The position numbers and the translations under genes were made by a program. From Archivesica marissinica (lineage: Eukaryota > Mollusca > Bivalvia > Venerida > Vesicomyidae), in the NCBI GenBank assembly GCA_014843695.1, contig CM026390.1:17947579-18011578 (forward strand): DNA of 64,000 nucleotides, given 5' to 3'. The number at the start of each line of letters is the position of its first letter. The stretch's first letter is position 1. A model generated the notes under the pieces. That model was not told the DNA's origin. It saw nothing but the letters and a program-made list of their open reading frames with translations, and made no database searches. Below are positions 47,371 to 57,685 of this stretch, in pieces.

Positions 47371-47816
47371 TTAAAGCGACACTACATCAGTGAAAATGCA
47401 AAGTTATGCAGAATGTAATTTCCTATTATATGGTATAATTTATTTCCAAATATTTGCCTCAAAAACTAAGTATTTCAACTAATAAACAAACGTCGTATAC
47501 GCGGTTTGTTGACATAACAACATAATGTAAACAGGGTCGACATCCATACGTAATACAACCTGTGGTACAGATTTACTGTTATATCTCACATTTGTGCCTA
47601 TGCATATTTATTTGTAGACTAATCTTAGTTAAATTATCTCTAAACGACATGATCTCGCACTTAATATTGACACCGATGACAAACAAACGTCAGGAACATG
47701 GAAGACCGTTATATGAAATCTTATTTTCAATTTTGAAAGTTTGTAGACCACGCAATGCATTTATACTTGAAAAAATTGCATTTTATTTACCTTTTTGCGA
47801 TGTAATGACGCTTTAA
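47371..47816. mobile_element. MITE with TTAAAGCG ends, copy 1
   Basis: Left end TTTTAAAGCGACACTACATC and right end TTTGCGATGTAATGACGCTT are inverted. It contains one copy of the AGATTTACTGTTATATCTCA segment that is amplified in copy 2. Confidence 0.7.
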
Positions 47817-47875
47817 GTTGTATTGTAATGAAAATATCTTTAAGTTAATCTTTATAAATGAACAGTAACACCTAC

Positions 47876-48053
47876 TTGAATGAAACTACTTCTTCTGTAA
47901 GCATAGCTGAGCAGGATTTGTTAGCTACATCCTGGATATGGGGATGAATTTCCTCACGTCGACTCATCATGGCACTGTGATGTAGACCCTTGATACCCAC
48001 AGTCGACATTAACCCATTTATCTGCCTGTCTGTGATGCCGGAATGTAGGACAC
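47876..48053 (-). pseudogene. Upstream exon of the transposase-family gene (region before the catalytic core)
   Basis: Acceptor TTTTTATAG and donor AA|GTAGGT bound a 178-nt exon open in one frame only. The peptide contains HSGITDRQINGLMSTVGIKG, then HHSAMMSRREEI and DVANKSCSAMLTEE. This resembles the helical block before the catalytic core in animal Mutator-like transposases (recalled, not searched). Its phase-2 end joins the 46767 exon in frame (AA+T gives Asn, then VPSATSG). The ~250-residue catalytic core expected between the two blocks is absent from the 1.1 kb between them, so any product could not transpose DNA. No earlier exon was recognised upstream. Confidence 0.6.
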
Positions 48054-48204
48054 CTATAAAAACATAAATGTTTGATTGTTAATTGTTTTTAATGTTGAGA
48101 TTTTATACTAATTTTCAGCCAGTTGCATATTGGTTATAAATTACAATTCTTATTATATATGCACAGTTAGTGGAGATCATTTGTCAGAGTGAAGACAATC
48201 AGTT

Positions 48205-48340
48205 GTTATGTGTTCACCGCGAGAGGTTGTGAGTTTGAGCGCCGTCAGAACGACGATGGTGTGTCCTTAGGAAAGACAATTAAATCCACTTTGCCTCTTC
48301 TCTCTCCTGGCGATGAATTCCACCAATCAAGCTATAAATA
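48205..48340 (+). mobile_element. SINE-C-like fragment
   Basis: Same head variant as at 47005 (GAGGTTGTGAGTTTGAGC). The tail is collapsed to AATCAAGCTATAAATAATAA. Confidence 0.65.
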
Positions 48341-48410
48341 ATAAAGCAATCAGTTTCATACGTACCTAGAGCAGCTTCTTCTTCATTCTTCTTTTTTTAA
48401 TAGGTTAAAT

Positions 48411-48630
48411 GTATATTTGGCAATGTAAATTTACAATGTAGATTTACAATGTAGATTCACAATGTAGATTCACAATGTAGATTTACAATGTAGATTTACA
48501 ATGTAGATTTACAATGTATATTTGGCAATGTATATTTGGCAATGTATATTTGGCAATGTAGATTTACAATGTATATTTGGCAATGTATATTTGGCAATGT
48601 AGATTTACAATGTAGATTTACAATGTAGAT
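48411..48630. repeat. 12-bp minisatellite (ACAATGTAGATT / GGCAATGTATAT)
   Basis: About 18 units of two interspersed variants. Confidence 0.9.
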
Positions 48631-48986
48631 TACAATACAGAATTGTACCTGTTATTAATGATAAAATGGAGACTACTCAATTACAATACAGAATTGTACC
48701 TGTTATTAATGATAAAATGGAGACTACTCAATTACAATACAGAATTGTACCTGTTATTAATGATAAAATGGAGACTACTCAATTACAATACAGAATTGTA
48801 CCTGTTATTAATGATAAAATGGAGACTACTCAATTACAATACAGAATTGTACCTGTTATTAATGATAAAATGGAGACTACTCAATTACAATACAGAATTG
48901 TACCTGTTATTAATGATAAAATGGAGACTACTCAATTACAATACAGAATTGTACCTGTTATTAATGATAAAATGGAGACTACTCAT
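48628..48986. repeat. 51-bp minisatellite, seven near-identical copies
   Basis: Unit contains CAGAATTGTACCTGTTATTA and AATGGAGACTACTCAATTAC. It directly abuts the 12-bp array. The near-absence of differences implies recent amplification. Confidence 0.93.
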
Positions 48987-49075
48987 GTATAATATAAAGA
49001 AGACATATATAGTTAGTGCATAGTTATACCCCTTGTATCCCCCAATCCCCAACTTTACCGTCCTAATAGTGAAGA

Positions 49076-49873
49076 GTGTAATGTTTCCTATTAGTATTAT
49101 ATGGTATCATGTTTATCCAAATAGTTGCCACATAATTTGAGTAGTTCAAATAACAAACGCAAAATACGATTTTGACATTACAAAATAATTTTAATTGGGC
49201 CAACATCCATGTATAATACAACGCGTGTATTCTGAATAACAAGATGCATGGAACATATTTACCATTATATCTCATTTCGTGCCAGTGCATATTTATTTTA
49301 TATACAACGCGTGTATCCTGATTAGCAAGATTTATGGAACAGATTTACCATTATATCTCACATTCGTGCCCGTGCATATCTATTTTATATACAACGCGTG
49401 TATCCTGATTAGCAAGATTTATGGAACAGATTTACCATTATATCTCACATTCGTGCCCGTGCATATTTATTTTATATACAACGCGTGTATCCTTATTAAC
49501 AAGATTTATGGAACATATTTACCATTATATCTCACATTCGTGCCCGTGCATATTTATTTTATATACAACGCGTGTATCCTTATTAACAAGATTTATGGAA
49601 CATATTTACCATTATATCTCACATTCGTGTCCATGCATATTTATTTTATATACAACGCGTGTATCCTTATTAACAAGATTTATGGAACAGATTTACCATT
49701 ATATCTCACATTCGTGCCCGTGCATATTTATGTTATATATAACGCGTGTATCCTGGTGATTTATGGAGAGTTTGTAGACTACAAAAACACTGTTTGATTG
49801 AAAGTTAGTAGCAATTTTCTGAATACCTAAAAATGAAATGTTCTTGCTTTTTGCGATGTAATTTCGCTTTAAA
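49076..49873. mobile_element. MITE relative carrying an expanded 87-bp minisatellite
   Basis: Shares GTTTCCTATTA...ATGGTAT, CAACATCCATG and the right end TTTTTGCGATGTAATTTCGC with copy 1. The middle is expanded (next entry). Confidence 0.7.
49260..49755. repeat. 87-bp minisatellite, about 5.5 copies
   Basis: Unit contains ATACAACGCGTGTATCC, AAGATTTATGGAACA and TTACCATTATATCTCACATT. 87 is a multiple of three, so a long meaningless hydrophobic frame results. Confidence 0.92.
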
Positions 49874-49883
49874 GTTTAAACTG

Positions 49884-50070
49884 TATACGCTCGCTTCTCA
49901 CCAATGCAACCTGGATTCGATCCTCGGATCGGCAAGTATTTGAGATGGTACGGTGGTCCCACGATCGGACAGGTGGGTTGTCTCCGGGTACTTTCATCCG
50001 CGCCAACGAGAGTGATTAATATAAATTGTTAAAACTTGCTTCGCAATCGTTGTAAAATAAATAACGTTTA
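49884..50070 (+). mobile_element. SINE-B copy, 5'-truncated with internal deletion
   Basis: It starts within the head (CGCTCGCTTCTCACC) and ends 120 bp upstream of exon 3 of the WxxW gene. A C10 homopolymer (50115-50125) follows. Confidence 0.8.
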
Positions 50071-50191
50071 TACACAAATGGTATGCGCCGGATGCCTGTG
50101 TATAATTCGAGATACCCCCCCCCCCCCAATCTGAGCAGCGCCTTACTTCAATGACTGGTTGATTAAAAGTAGTTTCTATTGTTTTTCACAG

Positions 50192-50399
50192 AGAGGATAC
50201 GAGATATGTAGTGGGAATTCTCCGATAGATGCTACTTGCCGCAATGCTGACTCGAATGCAGATGTATTCTACTCGGATACAACGAACTTTCTCGGAGATC
50301 AGCTCACCATTCCATGTAACACTCTGGGTGTAATGTGCAGGAACATCGACCAGCTGAACGCAACATGCATCGACTATGAAATCAAATTCGAATGTCTCA
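50192..50399 (+). CDS. WxxW-domain type I membrane protein, exon 3 (second half of the WxxW domain)
   Basis: Acceptor GTTTTTCACAG and donor A|GTAAGT flank a 208-nt exon encoding residues 64-132. It contains C-x(8)-C-R in GYEICSGNSPIDATCR, then IPCNTLGVMCRN and finally TCIDYEIKFEC. This cysteine spacing ending in C-x-DYE-(V/I)-(R/K)-F-x-C is the signature of the second half of Mucin2_WxxW/CILP-type domains. Six cysteines are present, compatible with three disulfides in an extracellular module. There is one sequon in this exon (NAT in LNATC). Entry phase 0 and exit phase 1 agree with exons 2 and 4. Confidence 0.85.
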
Positions 50400-50442
50400 G
50401 TAAGTAACGCTGTGCTAAACTCATATCACTGTTCAAAATGAA

Positions 50443-50662
50443 GTCGTGATAGCGCAGTGGTAGCGCGTTCGTGTTAGGTGCAAAATGACAGTAGTTCGCG
50501 CCCAGCTGTAGCCGTTACGAGTGTACCCAATGCAAGGCATTTAAATTCCATATTACCTCTTCTCTCTCCTTCGTGGCGATGTATTCCACAGGGAATGAGG
50601 TCTCGAGAGTGTTCAATATAATTTGTAAGAACTTGTTTCGTAATCGAGCTCAAATAAAGTAG
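50443..50662 (+). mobile_element. SINE-C copy immediately downstream of WxxW exon 3
   Basis: Starts 44 bp after the exon 3 splice donor. The head is GTCGTGATAGCGCAGTGG and the body and tail are complete. Confidence 0.82.
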
Positions 50663-50722
50663 TATAAACTAAAATGAGGTCACTGTTTCGGTAATGTTTG
50701 CTATCATGCGATGAGAGACATC

Positions 50723-51063
50723 GGTCTGTTACTGCCCTTGAATACTGCCAATATATATATAGGTCATCTAAAGTTGTTTCCTCTGTTTTTATCGTTGTTT
50801 ACTTTGCTCAATATGCTATGTAGTTGCATCCACTTTCTAATCCTATACATGTGGTTACTAATATCTTTCGACAGATACCCTATACTACACCCAATCGTAC
50901 ATATCTCTAAAAAAAATGTTATCAATTAATTAACATGATTTTGATATAATCACAGTTATCATACCGCAACATCTTGTTTGAACATGATAAAAACCAAAGG
51001 ATTCCAAGTTGACCGATTTACATTTCGGGATATATCGGACTTTATCTGCCTAGGGAGGTAATA
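50723..51063. mobile_element. MITE-G copy 4, intron 3 of the WxxW gene
   Basis: CTGTTACTGCCCTTGAATAC to TCTGCCTAGGGAGGTAATAG. Confidence 0.78.
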
Positions 51064-51119
51064 GAAAAGCCAGTGATGTCACTCACCGTGTTCGTTACGT
51101 CACCAGTAATGATATAAAA

Positions 51120-51305
51120 GGAGCCTCTGCCGAGTGGTCTCGGTCATCCACTTCCAAGCACTTGCCCCTCCCTCACCGCTGTACGTTCGAATCTCACTGA
51201 GGGTGTCAGGTGAGCAAGATAAGCTATCCAGCTGGCTTGCGGTAGCTCAGTGGTCCTACTAGGGTGCCTTCAATACTGCCCAGAGAGACATCCGGGTGTT
51301 CTAAG
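51120..51305 (+). mobile_element. SINE-F copy
   Basis: Head GCCTCTGCCGAGTGGTCTCG, box B GTTCGAATCTCACTG and AGCTATCCAGCTGGCTTGCG. Confidence 0.7.
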
Positions 51306-51340
51306 TTGTTACAACATTAGTTCATTTCTTATATACATAC

Positions 51341-51735
51341 CAGGTATGGCAATGAATATTCGAATATTCGCATGAACGTCCAAATATTCGAATACTATTC
51401 CAGTATTCGAATATTCTGAAAAAATATTATATTGTCCTCAAAAATGCCACTTGCTCAGTCACACGTTTGGAAATGCTTGACTCGCTCTGAGAATAAGAAA
51501 ACTGCTAAGTGTAATCTATGCACGTTGGATTTACCATTTCCGCGTACAATATCAATCTCAATAATGATTTGAAGAAGATGACATTTACGCGTAAAACAGA
51601 AATTAGGTTAGTTTGGCAATTTTTATAAGAGTTTGAGTGATTTTGAATTTTTGTAAGAATTCTAACGAATATTCGAATACCTTCCCAACCGAGTATTCGA
51701 ATAGTGTAGTCGCTATTCTGAAACAAGTTTTTTAA
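51341..51735 (+). mobile_element. Second hAT-like fragment with CGAATATTCG palindromes and a BED zinc-finger start
   Basis: It begins CAGGTATGGCAATGAATATT with several ATTCGAATA palindromes at both ends. From 51445 a frame of about 33 codons reads MPLAQSHVWKCLTR...TAKCNLC, which fits the first half of a BED finger (VWK-F...AKCxxC). The right terminus is missing where a SINE-C copy begins, so it is truncated. Confidence 0.65.
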
Positions 51736-51990
51736 TTTATACACATTTATTTTAGCTCGATTACGAAATAAATGTGTGTACATTTGTGTTTAATTTTTAC
51801 AAATTCATTTGAGCACTAATGCGAAACAAGATCTTATAACGTTAGTTTAATAGCCCTTGAGATCTCATTCCTGATGGAATCCATCGCAATGAGTGAGAGC
51901 GGATATGAAATGTGGAATTTTAAGTGCCTTGTTTAAGGGCACAATAGTAACAGCGCTAGCTACAATTTATAAGCTATCATGACTTTGCAA
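51736..51990 (-). mobile_element. SINE-C copy, diverged, with duplicated tail
   Basis: Two tail-like pieces (CTCGATTACGAAATAA at 51755 and GCACTAATGCGAAACAAG at 51812), then a body on the minus strand. Confidence 0.72.
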
Positions 51991-52097
51991 ACTACATTAA
52001 ATTACTTGTGTCTCGTCCCCTGGTACATCGTACATCTTAGTCCAATCCTAAACACTGTACGCCTAAATGCAATCAGAAAGCAAGTCCAAAACGAGGC

Positions 52098-52472
52098 CGC
52101 CTGCGTGGTCGAGTTGTTAGTTTAAACAATATTGTATTCAAGAATGGTACATAACATAGGAACAGTTGCAACAGCACAGTTAGGATTGGGGAAAAAGTTA
52201 CATAGTAACTTATTCCAATCACTTTCCTTGGTCGAATGGTTACGGTCGCTGACTTGTATACCACTGTAACATATCATCACTGATGGTCACGGGTTCGAGC
52301 CACGCTCATGCTGCCGCGTCGCATGTATATGAAAAAGTTGGCAGCTTCTCACGGAGGTTGGTGCACCAACTGGATAACAAATGAAACCTGCCCAGAAAAG
52401 GTGTTGTTAGGTCAACTGCCCGGCGCTCAAATGGGAAACCGGTAGCGACGTTAAATTAAACATAAATTAAAA
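52098..52472 (+). mobile_element. SINE-D copy with an element inserted in its tRNA head
   Basis: The head starts GCCTGCGTGGTCGAGTTGTT, is interrupted at about 52119-52213, and resumes GGTCGAATGGTTACGGTCGC. The GGTCGA(G/A)T-GTTA block is repeated at both edges, as after a target duplication. Confidence 0.75.
52119..52213. mobile_element. Short element inserted in SINE-D
   Basis: GTTTAAACAATATTGTATTC...GTTACATAGTAACTTATTCC. A second copy lies at 62443-62556. Confidence 0.65.
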
Positions 52473-52563
52473 ATATAAAACATTATCGGTGGAAACTGCT
52501 AGAAAGTATTTTCAGTCGCGGATCAATCTACGGCGTTCGTATTGATAGCCCCGGAACATGTCA

Positions 52564-52936
52564 CAGACGGATCTGTAGTCCAGTGGTTAACACGTTGGAC
52601 TGGTAATCCAGGTATCGCAGGTTCGATCCCCGTCTGACCCTAATAAAAGTAACAGTCTTTCAATTGGAACTTTAAACCGAGGTCTCGTGTCGGTGCTTTA
52701 CGCCGTGCACGTAAAAGAACCAGAGGAGACTCTGGAATGGGTCTCTGTCTGTATCATTATAGCCTGGGAACATACGATGATATATTTTGCCTGGTCAGTC
52801 AAATAAATATAGTTTAACACCGAGACCATTAATTGGGCCGTATTGAATTTCTGATAATTTTGCCAGAAGTTAAAATGTGTAAAATCGACAGACTGGAAGC
52901 CAGGCTAGTATCTTATCCTCCAAAAATCACGTGTTC
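52564..52936 (+). mobile_element. SINE-A copy interrupted by a ~155-bp MITE and 3'-truncated
   Basis: Intact Thr-like head (CAGACGG at 52563). The body runs to GTCTGTATCAT, is interrupted at 52755-52914, and resumes TATCCTCCAAAAATC before breaking off. Confidence 0.82.
52755..52914. mobile_element. Short inverted-repeat element (MITE) inserted in a SINE
   Basis: Ends TAGCCTGG...CCAGGCTA, flanked by TAT/TAT-like bases. A minus-strand relative lies at 61790-61945 (shared TATATTTTGCCTGGTCAGTC and GGTCTCG...GTTAAA blocks). Confidence 0.7.
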
Positions 52937-53112
52937 GATCCTCGAACCGGGATGTATGTGAGATTGGACGGTCGTCGCCAACTCGGACAGGTACACAGGT
53001 TTCCAATCCACACGAATGACCACATAGCCGCGCCAACAAATATAATCAACATAAGCTGTTTAAACATGCTTCACAATCCTTGTAAAGTTAATAAAGTTTA
53101 TGCTTTTTTATG
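52928..53112 (+). mobile_element. SINE-B body and tail fused to a SINE-A fragment
   Basis: Diverged body from GTTCGATCCTCGAACCGGGA to AATCCTTGTAAAGTTAATAA. It joins the truncated SINE-A directly at AAAATC|ACGTG. Confidence 0.7.
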
Positions 53113-53137
53113 AGAGCATTTGTTAAAGTGTATACAC

Positions 53138-53355
53138 ATTTATTTTAGCTCGATTGCGAAACAAGTGCTTTCAACTTATATTAATCACTCTCGAGACCTC
53201 ATTCCTGATGAAATCCATCGCCACGAGGGAGAGAGGAGGCAATGACGAATTTAAATGCCTTGCCTAAGGGAACAATCGTAACGACTCCAGTGGGATCGAA
53301 CTCCGGACCTTTCGCACCTGAAGCGAACGCTCATCCACTGCGCTATCACGACTTC
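53138..53355 (-). mobile_element. SINE-C copy, full length
   Basis: Minus-strand head with an intact Leu(CAG)-like anticodon arm, and a complete body and tail. Confidence 0.82.
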
Positions 53356-53835
53356 CACTTGTAATAATATATATATATATGACTCAAGAGACCCGGGTTT
53401 GTCACCGCCTCACCCTGCCTGCTGTTTATTGAGCAACAACGACACCTCGCACATTTTACTTGTTGACCCGCCCAAGCAAACAGTCATGTAAAATTGAAAG
53501 TGGGCTAAGTTGTTTAAATTCGCTCATTTGGTCATATGTTCTCGGTCACGGTCGCAAGTTATACGTAGTAAATGGGTTTGTTTTACCTTTGATCAGTCAT
53601 CGTCATGTGCGTACATTAACTATAGTCCTATGTAAGCTCATGTGTAGATGCATTTAGATAATTATATACCAAAACACAAAAGAAACGCAACCAACCTTAT
53701 ATGTGTATGGTGCATTTTTAATCATCAACTTTTGAAATTCATTACATTAATATGCTAAGTAACTATATATCCATTTCCAAATGTTCGACTTGAAACGCCT
53801 TCTTCAAGGAGAGTTATAACTAATGAGAGACATCT

Positions 53836-54195
53836 TTCAGTTACTGCCCCTCAATACTCATAAAAGTAGATAGGTTCTATTAAGTATTTTCCTCTGTTTT
53901 TATCGTTGTTTCCTTTGCACAACATGCTAGCAATGTTATTCCACTAACGCTTCGCATGATTATTAAATTACTAGATCTCGACAGATCTCCTACAGTATAA
54001 TTTATGCAATGGGTACTTTATTTGTAATATTAAAATGATATCAGTTTAGAGTTAATTAACAAGATTTTGATAAATATCACATTAGCATCCAGTAACATCT
54101 GGTTCAGTAACAACAGTAAAAACAAAGGATGCTAACTAAAATAACATATTTACATTTCGGGATAAATCAGACTTTATCTGCCAAGGGAGGTAATA
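53836..54195. mobile_element. MITE-G copy 5, intron 3 of the WxxW gene
   Basis: TTCAGTTACTGCCCCTCAAT to CTGCCAAGGGAGGTAATA; the most complete copy. Confidence 0.8.
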
Positions 54196-54298
54196 TACGT
54201 TAGAGGTGTCTCTAATTTAGTTAAATAGTTTCCTTTCATCCTGTTTTTAGAAACTATAACATATATATATAATTACTAGTTTCCTTTTAGGAACAATA

Positions 54299-54334
<36 letters not shown>

Positions 54335-54352
54335 TAAATATATATATATATA

Positions 54353-54545
54353 TTTCGCTTCATGTACGAACGGTCCGGAGTTCGAGCCCCGCTTGAGCCG
54401 TTACGATTAAGGCAAGGCATTTAAATTCCACATTGCCTCTTCTCTCTCCGTCGTGGCGATGGATGCCATCAGGAATGAGTACTCGAGAGTGATTACTATA
54501 AGTTGTAAGAACTTGTTTCGCAATCGAGCTAAAATAAATTAGTAT
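54353..54545 (+). mobile_element. SINE-C copy, head truncated next to a TA repeat
   Basis: Begins TTCGCTTCATGTACGAACGG just after a (TA)n stretch (54293-54352). Confidence 0.8.
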
Positions 54546-54681
54546 AAAAAATATATAAACTAATTAATTCCAACGAATCACTTAAACAGAATCAGTTTTT
54601 CACAGATTCTTGTAATAGTCCGTAGCTAAATAGTATAATAAATACATTATTTTACGAGATAACTGGTTTAAGTATAGGATA

Positions 54682-54863
54682 TACAGTTAAACCTGTCTTA
54701 AGCAGCCAGCAAAGGGAATCTCAGAAAGTGGCTGCTTAGCACAGGTGGCTGCTTAATAAAGGTCAATTGTATACTAAAGCAACATATTGGGACTCTGGAA
54801 ACTGGCTGCTTAATACAGGTTGGCTGCTTAATAGAGGTGACCACTAACACAGGTTTGACTGTA
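54682..54863. mobile_element. 182-bp MITE with TACAGT(T/C)AAACCTGT ends
   Basis: TACAGTTAAACCTGT and ACAGGTTTGACTGTA form the ends, consistent with a mariner-like TA-target element. GTGGCTGCTTA is repeated four times inside. Confidence 0.8.
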
Positions 54864-55085
54864 AGCCGAAAACGATCCAATATGTAAGTTATTGCACTGT
54901 GTGAGGCATGTATCGCCGAAGACAGTACCAATATTTTACATATTGGATCCGTTTGACAATATCATACTAATTTATTAAGCAATATCCTACTAATTAAGTG
55001 TTAATTTCGTACATTTACGCGTAAAATTTAATATAACAATTTGGCCTTTAGACAGCAGTCCAATGTTAATAATGGACTGCCAGTA
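54864..55085. mobile_element. Element with TCCAATATGTAA hairpin, copy 1
   Basis: GATCCAATATGTAA...TTACATATTGGATCC stem with CGTGTATCGCCGAAGACAGT-like loop, then GTACATTTACGCGTA. Copy 2 is at 55994-56232. Confidence 0.7.
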
Positions 55086-55174
55086 CAAAGGTATGACGTC
55101 ACGACAGTGTTTTAACAAAAGTTAATCTACCATGAGGCCAGGTCCTAACCATTTATACGAATCAAATGCAATGT

Positions 55175-55390
55175 GGAAGTCGTGGTAGCGCGTTCGCTTC
55201 AGGTGCGAAGGCCCCATAGTTTGAGTCCCGCTGGAGCCATTACGATTGTGCCCTTCGGCAAGGCATTTGAATTCCACATTGCCTCTTCTATCTACCTTGT
55301 AGCGATGGATTCCATCAGTAATGTGGTCGCGAGAGTATTTATTATAAGTTGTAAGAACTTGTTTCGCAATTGAACTGAAATAAATTTGTA
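55175..55390 (+). mobile_element. SINE-C copy
   Basis: Head GTCGTGGTAGCGCGTTCGCT with a small D-arm deletion; body and tail complete. Confidence 0.82.
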
Positions 55391-55993
55391 TTAACTAATC
55401 AAAAGATAGGATTATAAGTTAAAACTGCACATTGTAATTATATAATAATGCTAAAGCTGAGTAGTAGAGAAACTATATATAATATGATATGGAATTGTCT
55501 AGTAGAGTAGGAACAGGGGGAATGAGACAATTAATGACAATAAATCTATATAACAATGTGCAGAGATGACTTATAGGGGTATCTTGACAATAAGTATGAA
55601 ATCAGCTTAAATACAGCCATTCTCAGAATCTAGTAACTATAGCAATGGTAATGCACACATGTGATAAAGACTGTGTACACTATCATCTGAAGTAATAATA
55701 GTAGAAATATGTAATTAGTTTGTAATGTTACTGTTCCATCTTGTATCACTAGGCAGGTGATTACAATGTAGAGTACATGTATATACATAGACAGTAATAT
55801 TCTAAATGGTTGCGTTTCTTTTGCTTTGAAGTATAATTATATATTTAAATCTTCGGTTTTATAAACAACGATCTCATTTTCTAGTTTTGTTATCTTTCTA
55901 GACGTAATCAACTTAGGATGAGTATTTGTAATTGATGACGCATTTATTTATAGCTGCACAGCGGGTATTGGTTGTGCTCATTATGTATAGGAT

Positions 55994-56232
55994 ATAAGCC
56001 GAAAACCATCCAATATGTAAAATATTGCACTGTGTGAGGCGTGTATCGCCGAAGACAGTACCAATAATTTACATATTGGATCCGTTTGAGGTTTATATCT
56101 TACTTAAAACACATTTATATAACACGATCCTACAAACTAAAATTGTTCATTTCGTACATTTACGCGTAGGATTTAATATAATACTCTGGCCTTTGCACAC
56201 CAGTCAAATATTAATAATAATGGACAGTGTTT
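55994..56232. mobile_element. Element with TCCAATATGTAA hairpin, copy 2
   Basis: Same order of blocks as copy 1 (TATCGCCGAAGACAGTACCA, TCGTACATTTACGCGTA, TGGCCTTTGCACACCAGTC). Confidence 0.7.
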
Positions 56233-56254
56233 TAATAGGAGATACAATTTCAAT

Positions 56255-56470
56255 AGGTTCGATCCCCCGTCTGACCCTAATAAAATTCACAGTCTTTCAG
56301 ATGAGACGTTAAACCGAAGTCTCGTGTCGGTGCTTTACGTAAATGAACCAGAGGAGACTCTGGAATGGGTCTCTGTCTGTATCATTGCACTATCCTCCAA
56401 AATCTAAAATGACTAATCTCTTCAGGAGGCGTCGCTCATATGGGCAACCGGTAGCGACGATAAATAAACA
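56255..56470 (+). mobile_element. SINE-A copy, first of locus Y
   Basis: Headless, with a shortened centre (GCTTTACGTAAATGAACC) and a truncated tail (ATAAATAAACACACTC). Confidence 0.82.
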
Positions 56471-56961
56471 CACTCTAATTTACAGCAATAGCAAGCACAG
56501 TGAGAGAGTGGTTGAGAGTCCATTGTTGAATGACAGGCTTCCATAAACTGGAAAGTACTGTTTGTAACGTTGTAAAGTTATGTACGTGTGTTGCTACCTT
56601 TGATTTGTGCATGGCTCACACTGGAGCATTGTCATACAACGTCAGTCTGCTGTGGTGGAGAATGCCACCCACATGTCCTGGGTAGAAACCAGAGGCTCGT
56701 TTCTATCGTTTATAGACTCGTTAACTAAATTCAACAACAAATGACCACTTATATAACCCTTTCCCTCAAAGAAGCTCTTCTTGGCACCATTACCAATACG
56801 ACACACATTGACAATGTAGTAGCCAAACCAATGTTGATAATAAAGGCCTGAATCGCATGCAATCCCAGTACTATCTTTTCAACCAACCACAGACCACTAT
56901 ATCAATCAAACCGTCAGCCCTAATAGGAATATGATTCCTTAACTACTTACCCTGCATGTTC

Positions 56962-57174
56962 TTAATAAAATTAACAGTCTTTCAGATGGGACGTTAAACC
57001 GATGTCTCGTGTCGGTGCTTTACACCGTGCACGTTAAAGAACCAGAGGAGATTCTGGAATGGATCTCTGTCTGTATCATGCACTATCCTCCAAAATCTAA
57101 AATAACTAATCTCTTCAGGAGGCGTCGCTCATATGGGCAACCGGTAGCGACGATAAATAAACGTAAAACATACA
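56962..57174 (+). mobile_element. SINE-A copy, second of locus Y
   Basis: Nearly identical to 24073-24285, including the shared flank AATATGATTCCTTAACTACT just upstream. Confidence 0.85.
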
Positions 57175-57294
57175 CATCCCTACTTCCATAAGTACGGTAC
57201 AATCGTGACAATAAGATATCATACAGCAATACCAATACATATACCGGAAGAAACTGGGACAATTCTTGTAAATTTCAGCCGTTTATGTTTAAGG

Positions 57295-57552
57295 GATTAA
57301 CGTCGTACATACAGCTTAGGTCATATCGTGATTCTCCTATTGGTGATACTGTTGGTGGAGTAAGACTCCGGATGTCCTTTTGGCCATATTTCAGGCCCGG
57401 ACGGACACACGGATAGAACACCGACCAACCACAATCCAGCTGGATAGTTTCCTCGCGAATTCGACACCCCATGTTGGATTCAAACCTAATGGGTGGTAGG
57501 CTAGTGATTTGAAGTCAGCGATCGTAACTACTGGGCTACAGGGCTCCCCCAA
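57295..57552 (-). mobile_element. SINE-F copy ending ~135 bp before WxxW exon 4
   Basis: Minus-strand head (GCCCTGTAGCCCAGTAGTTA), AACTATCCAGCTGGATTGTG and the ATATGACCTAAGCTGT end. Confidence 0.72.
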
Positions 57553-57685
57553 ACCCCTCCCCACGCCCATAGTCCAGTTCTACACCCCACCCCTATATTC
57601 CATCCTTACATGTGTATACAGATTTAATATAGCTGTATTAAAAACTAGCTTCATTGAGAATTCACGAATAGCGTTTACATTCCAG

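Larger units (their letters stand above)
56255..57174 (+). repeat. Duplicated locus Y (order SINE-B-A-SINE)
   Basis: Segment B at 56467-56875 is joined directly to segment A at 56876-56961 (AGTACTATC|TTTTCAACC). This junction is absent from locus X. Confidence 0.92.

Noticed and set aside
48643..49023. Repeat proteins of 17-residue units
   Set aside because: The 51-bp minisatellite is a multiple of three; there is no start context, no homology and no other coding features.
49279..49797. Hydrophobic 172-residue repeat protein that could be read as a membrane protein
   Set aside because: Translation of the 87-bp minisatellite inside a MITE; two frames are equally open.
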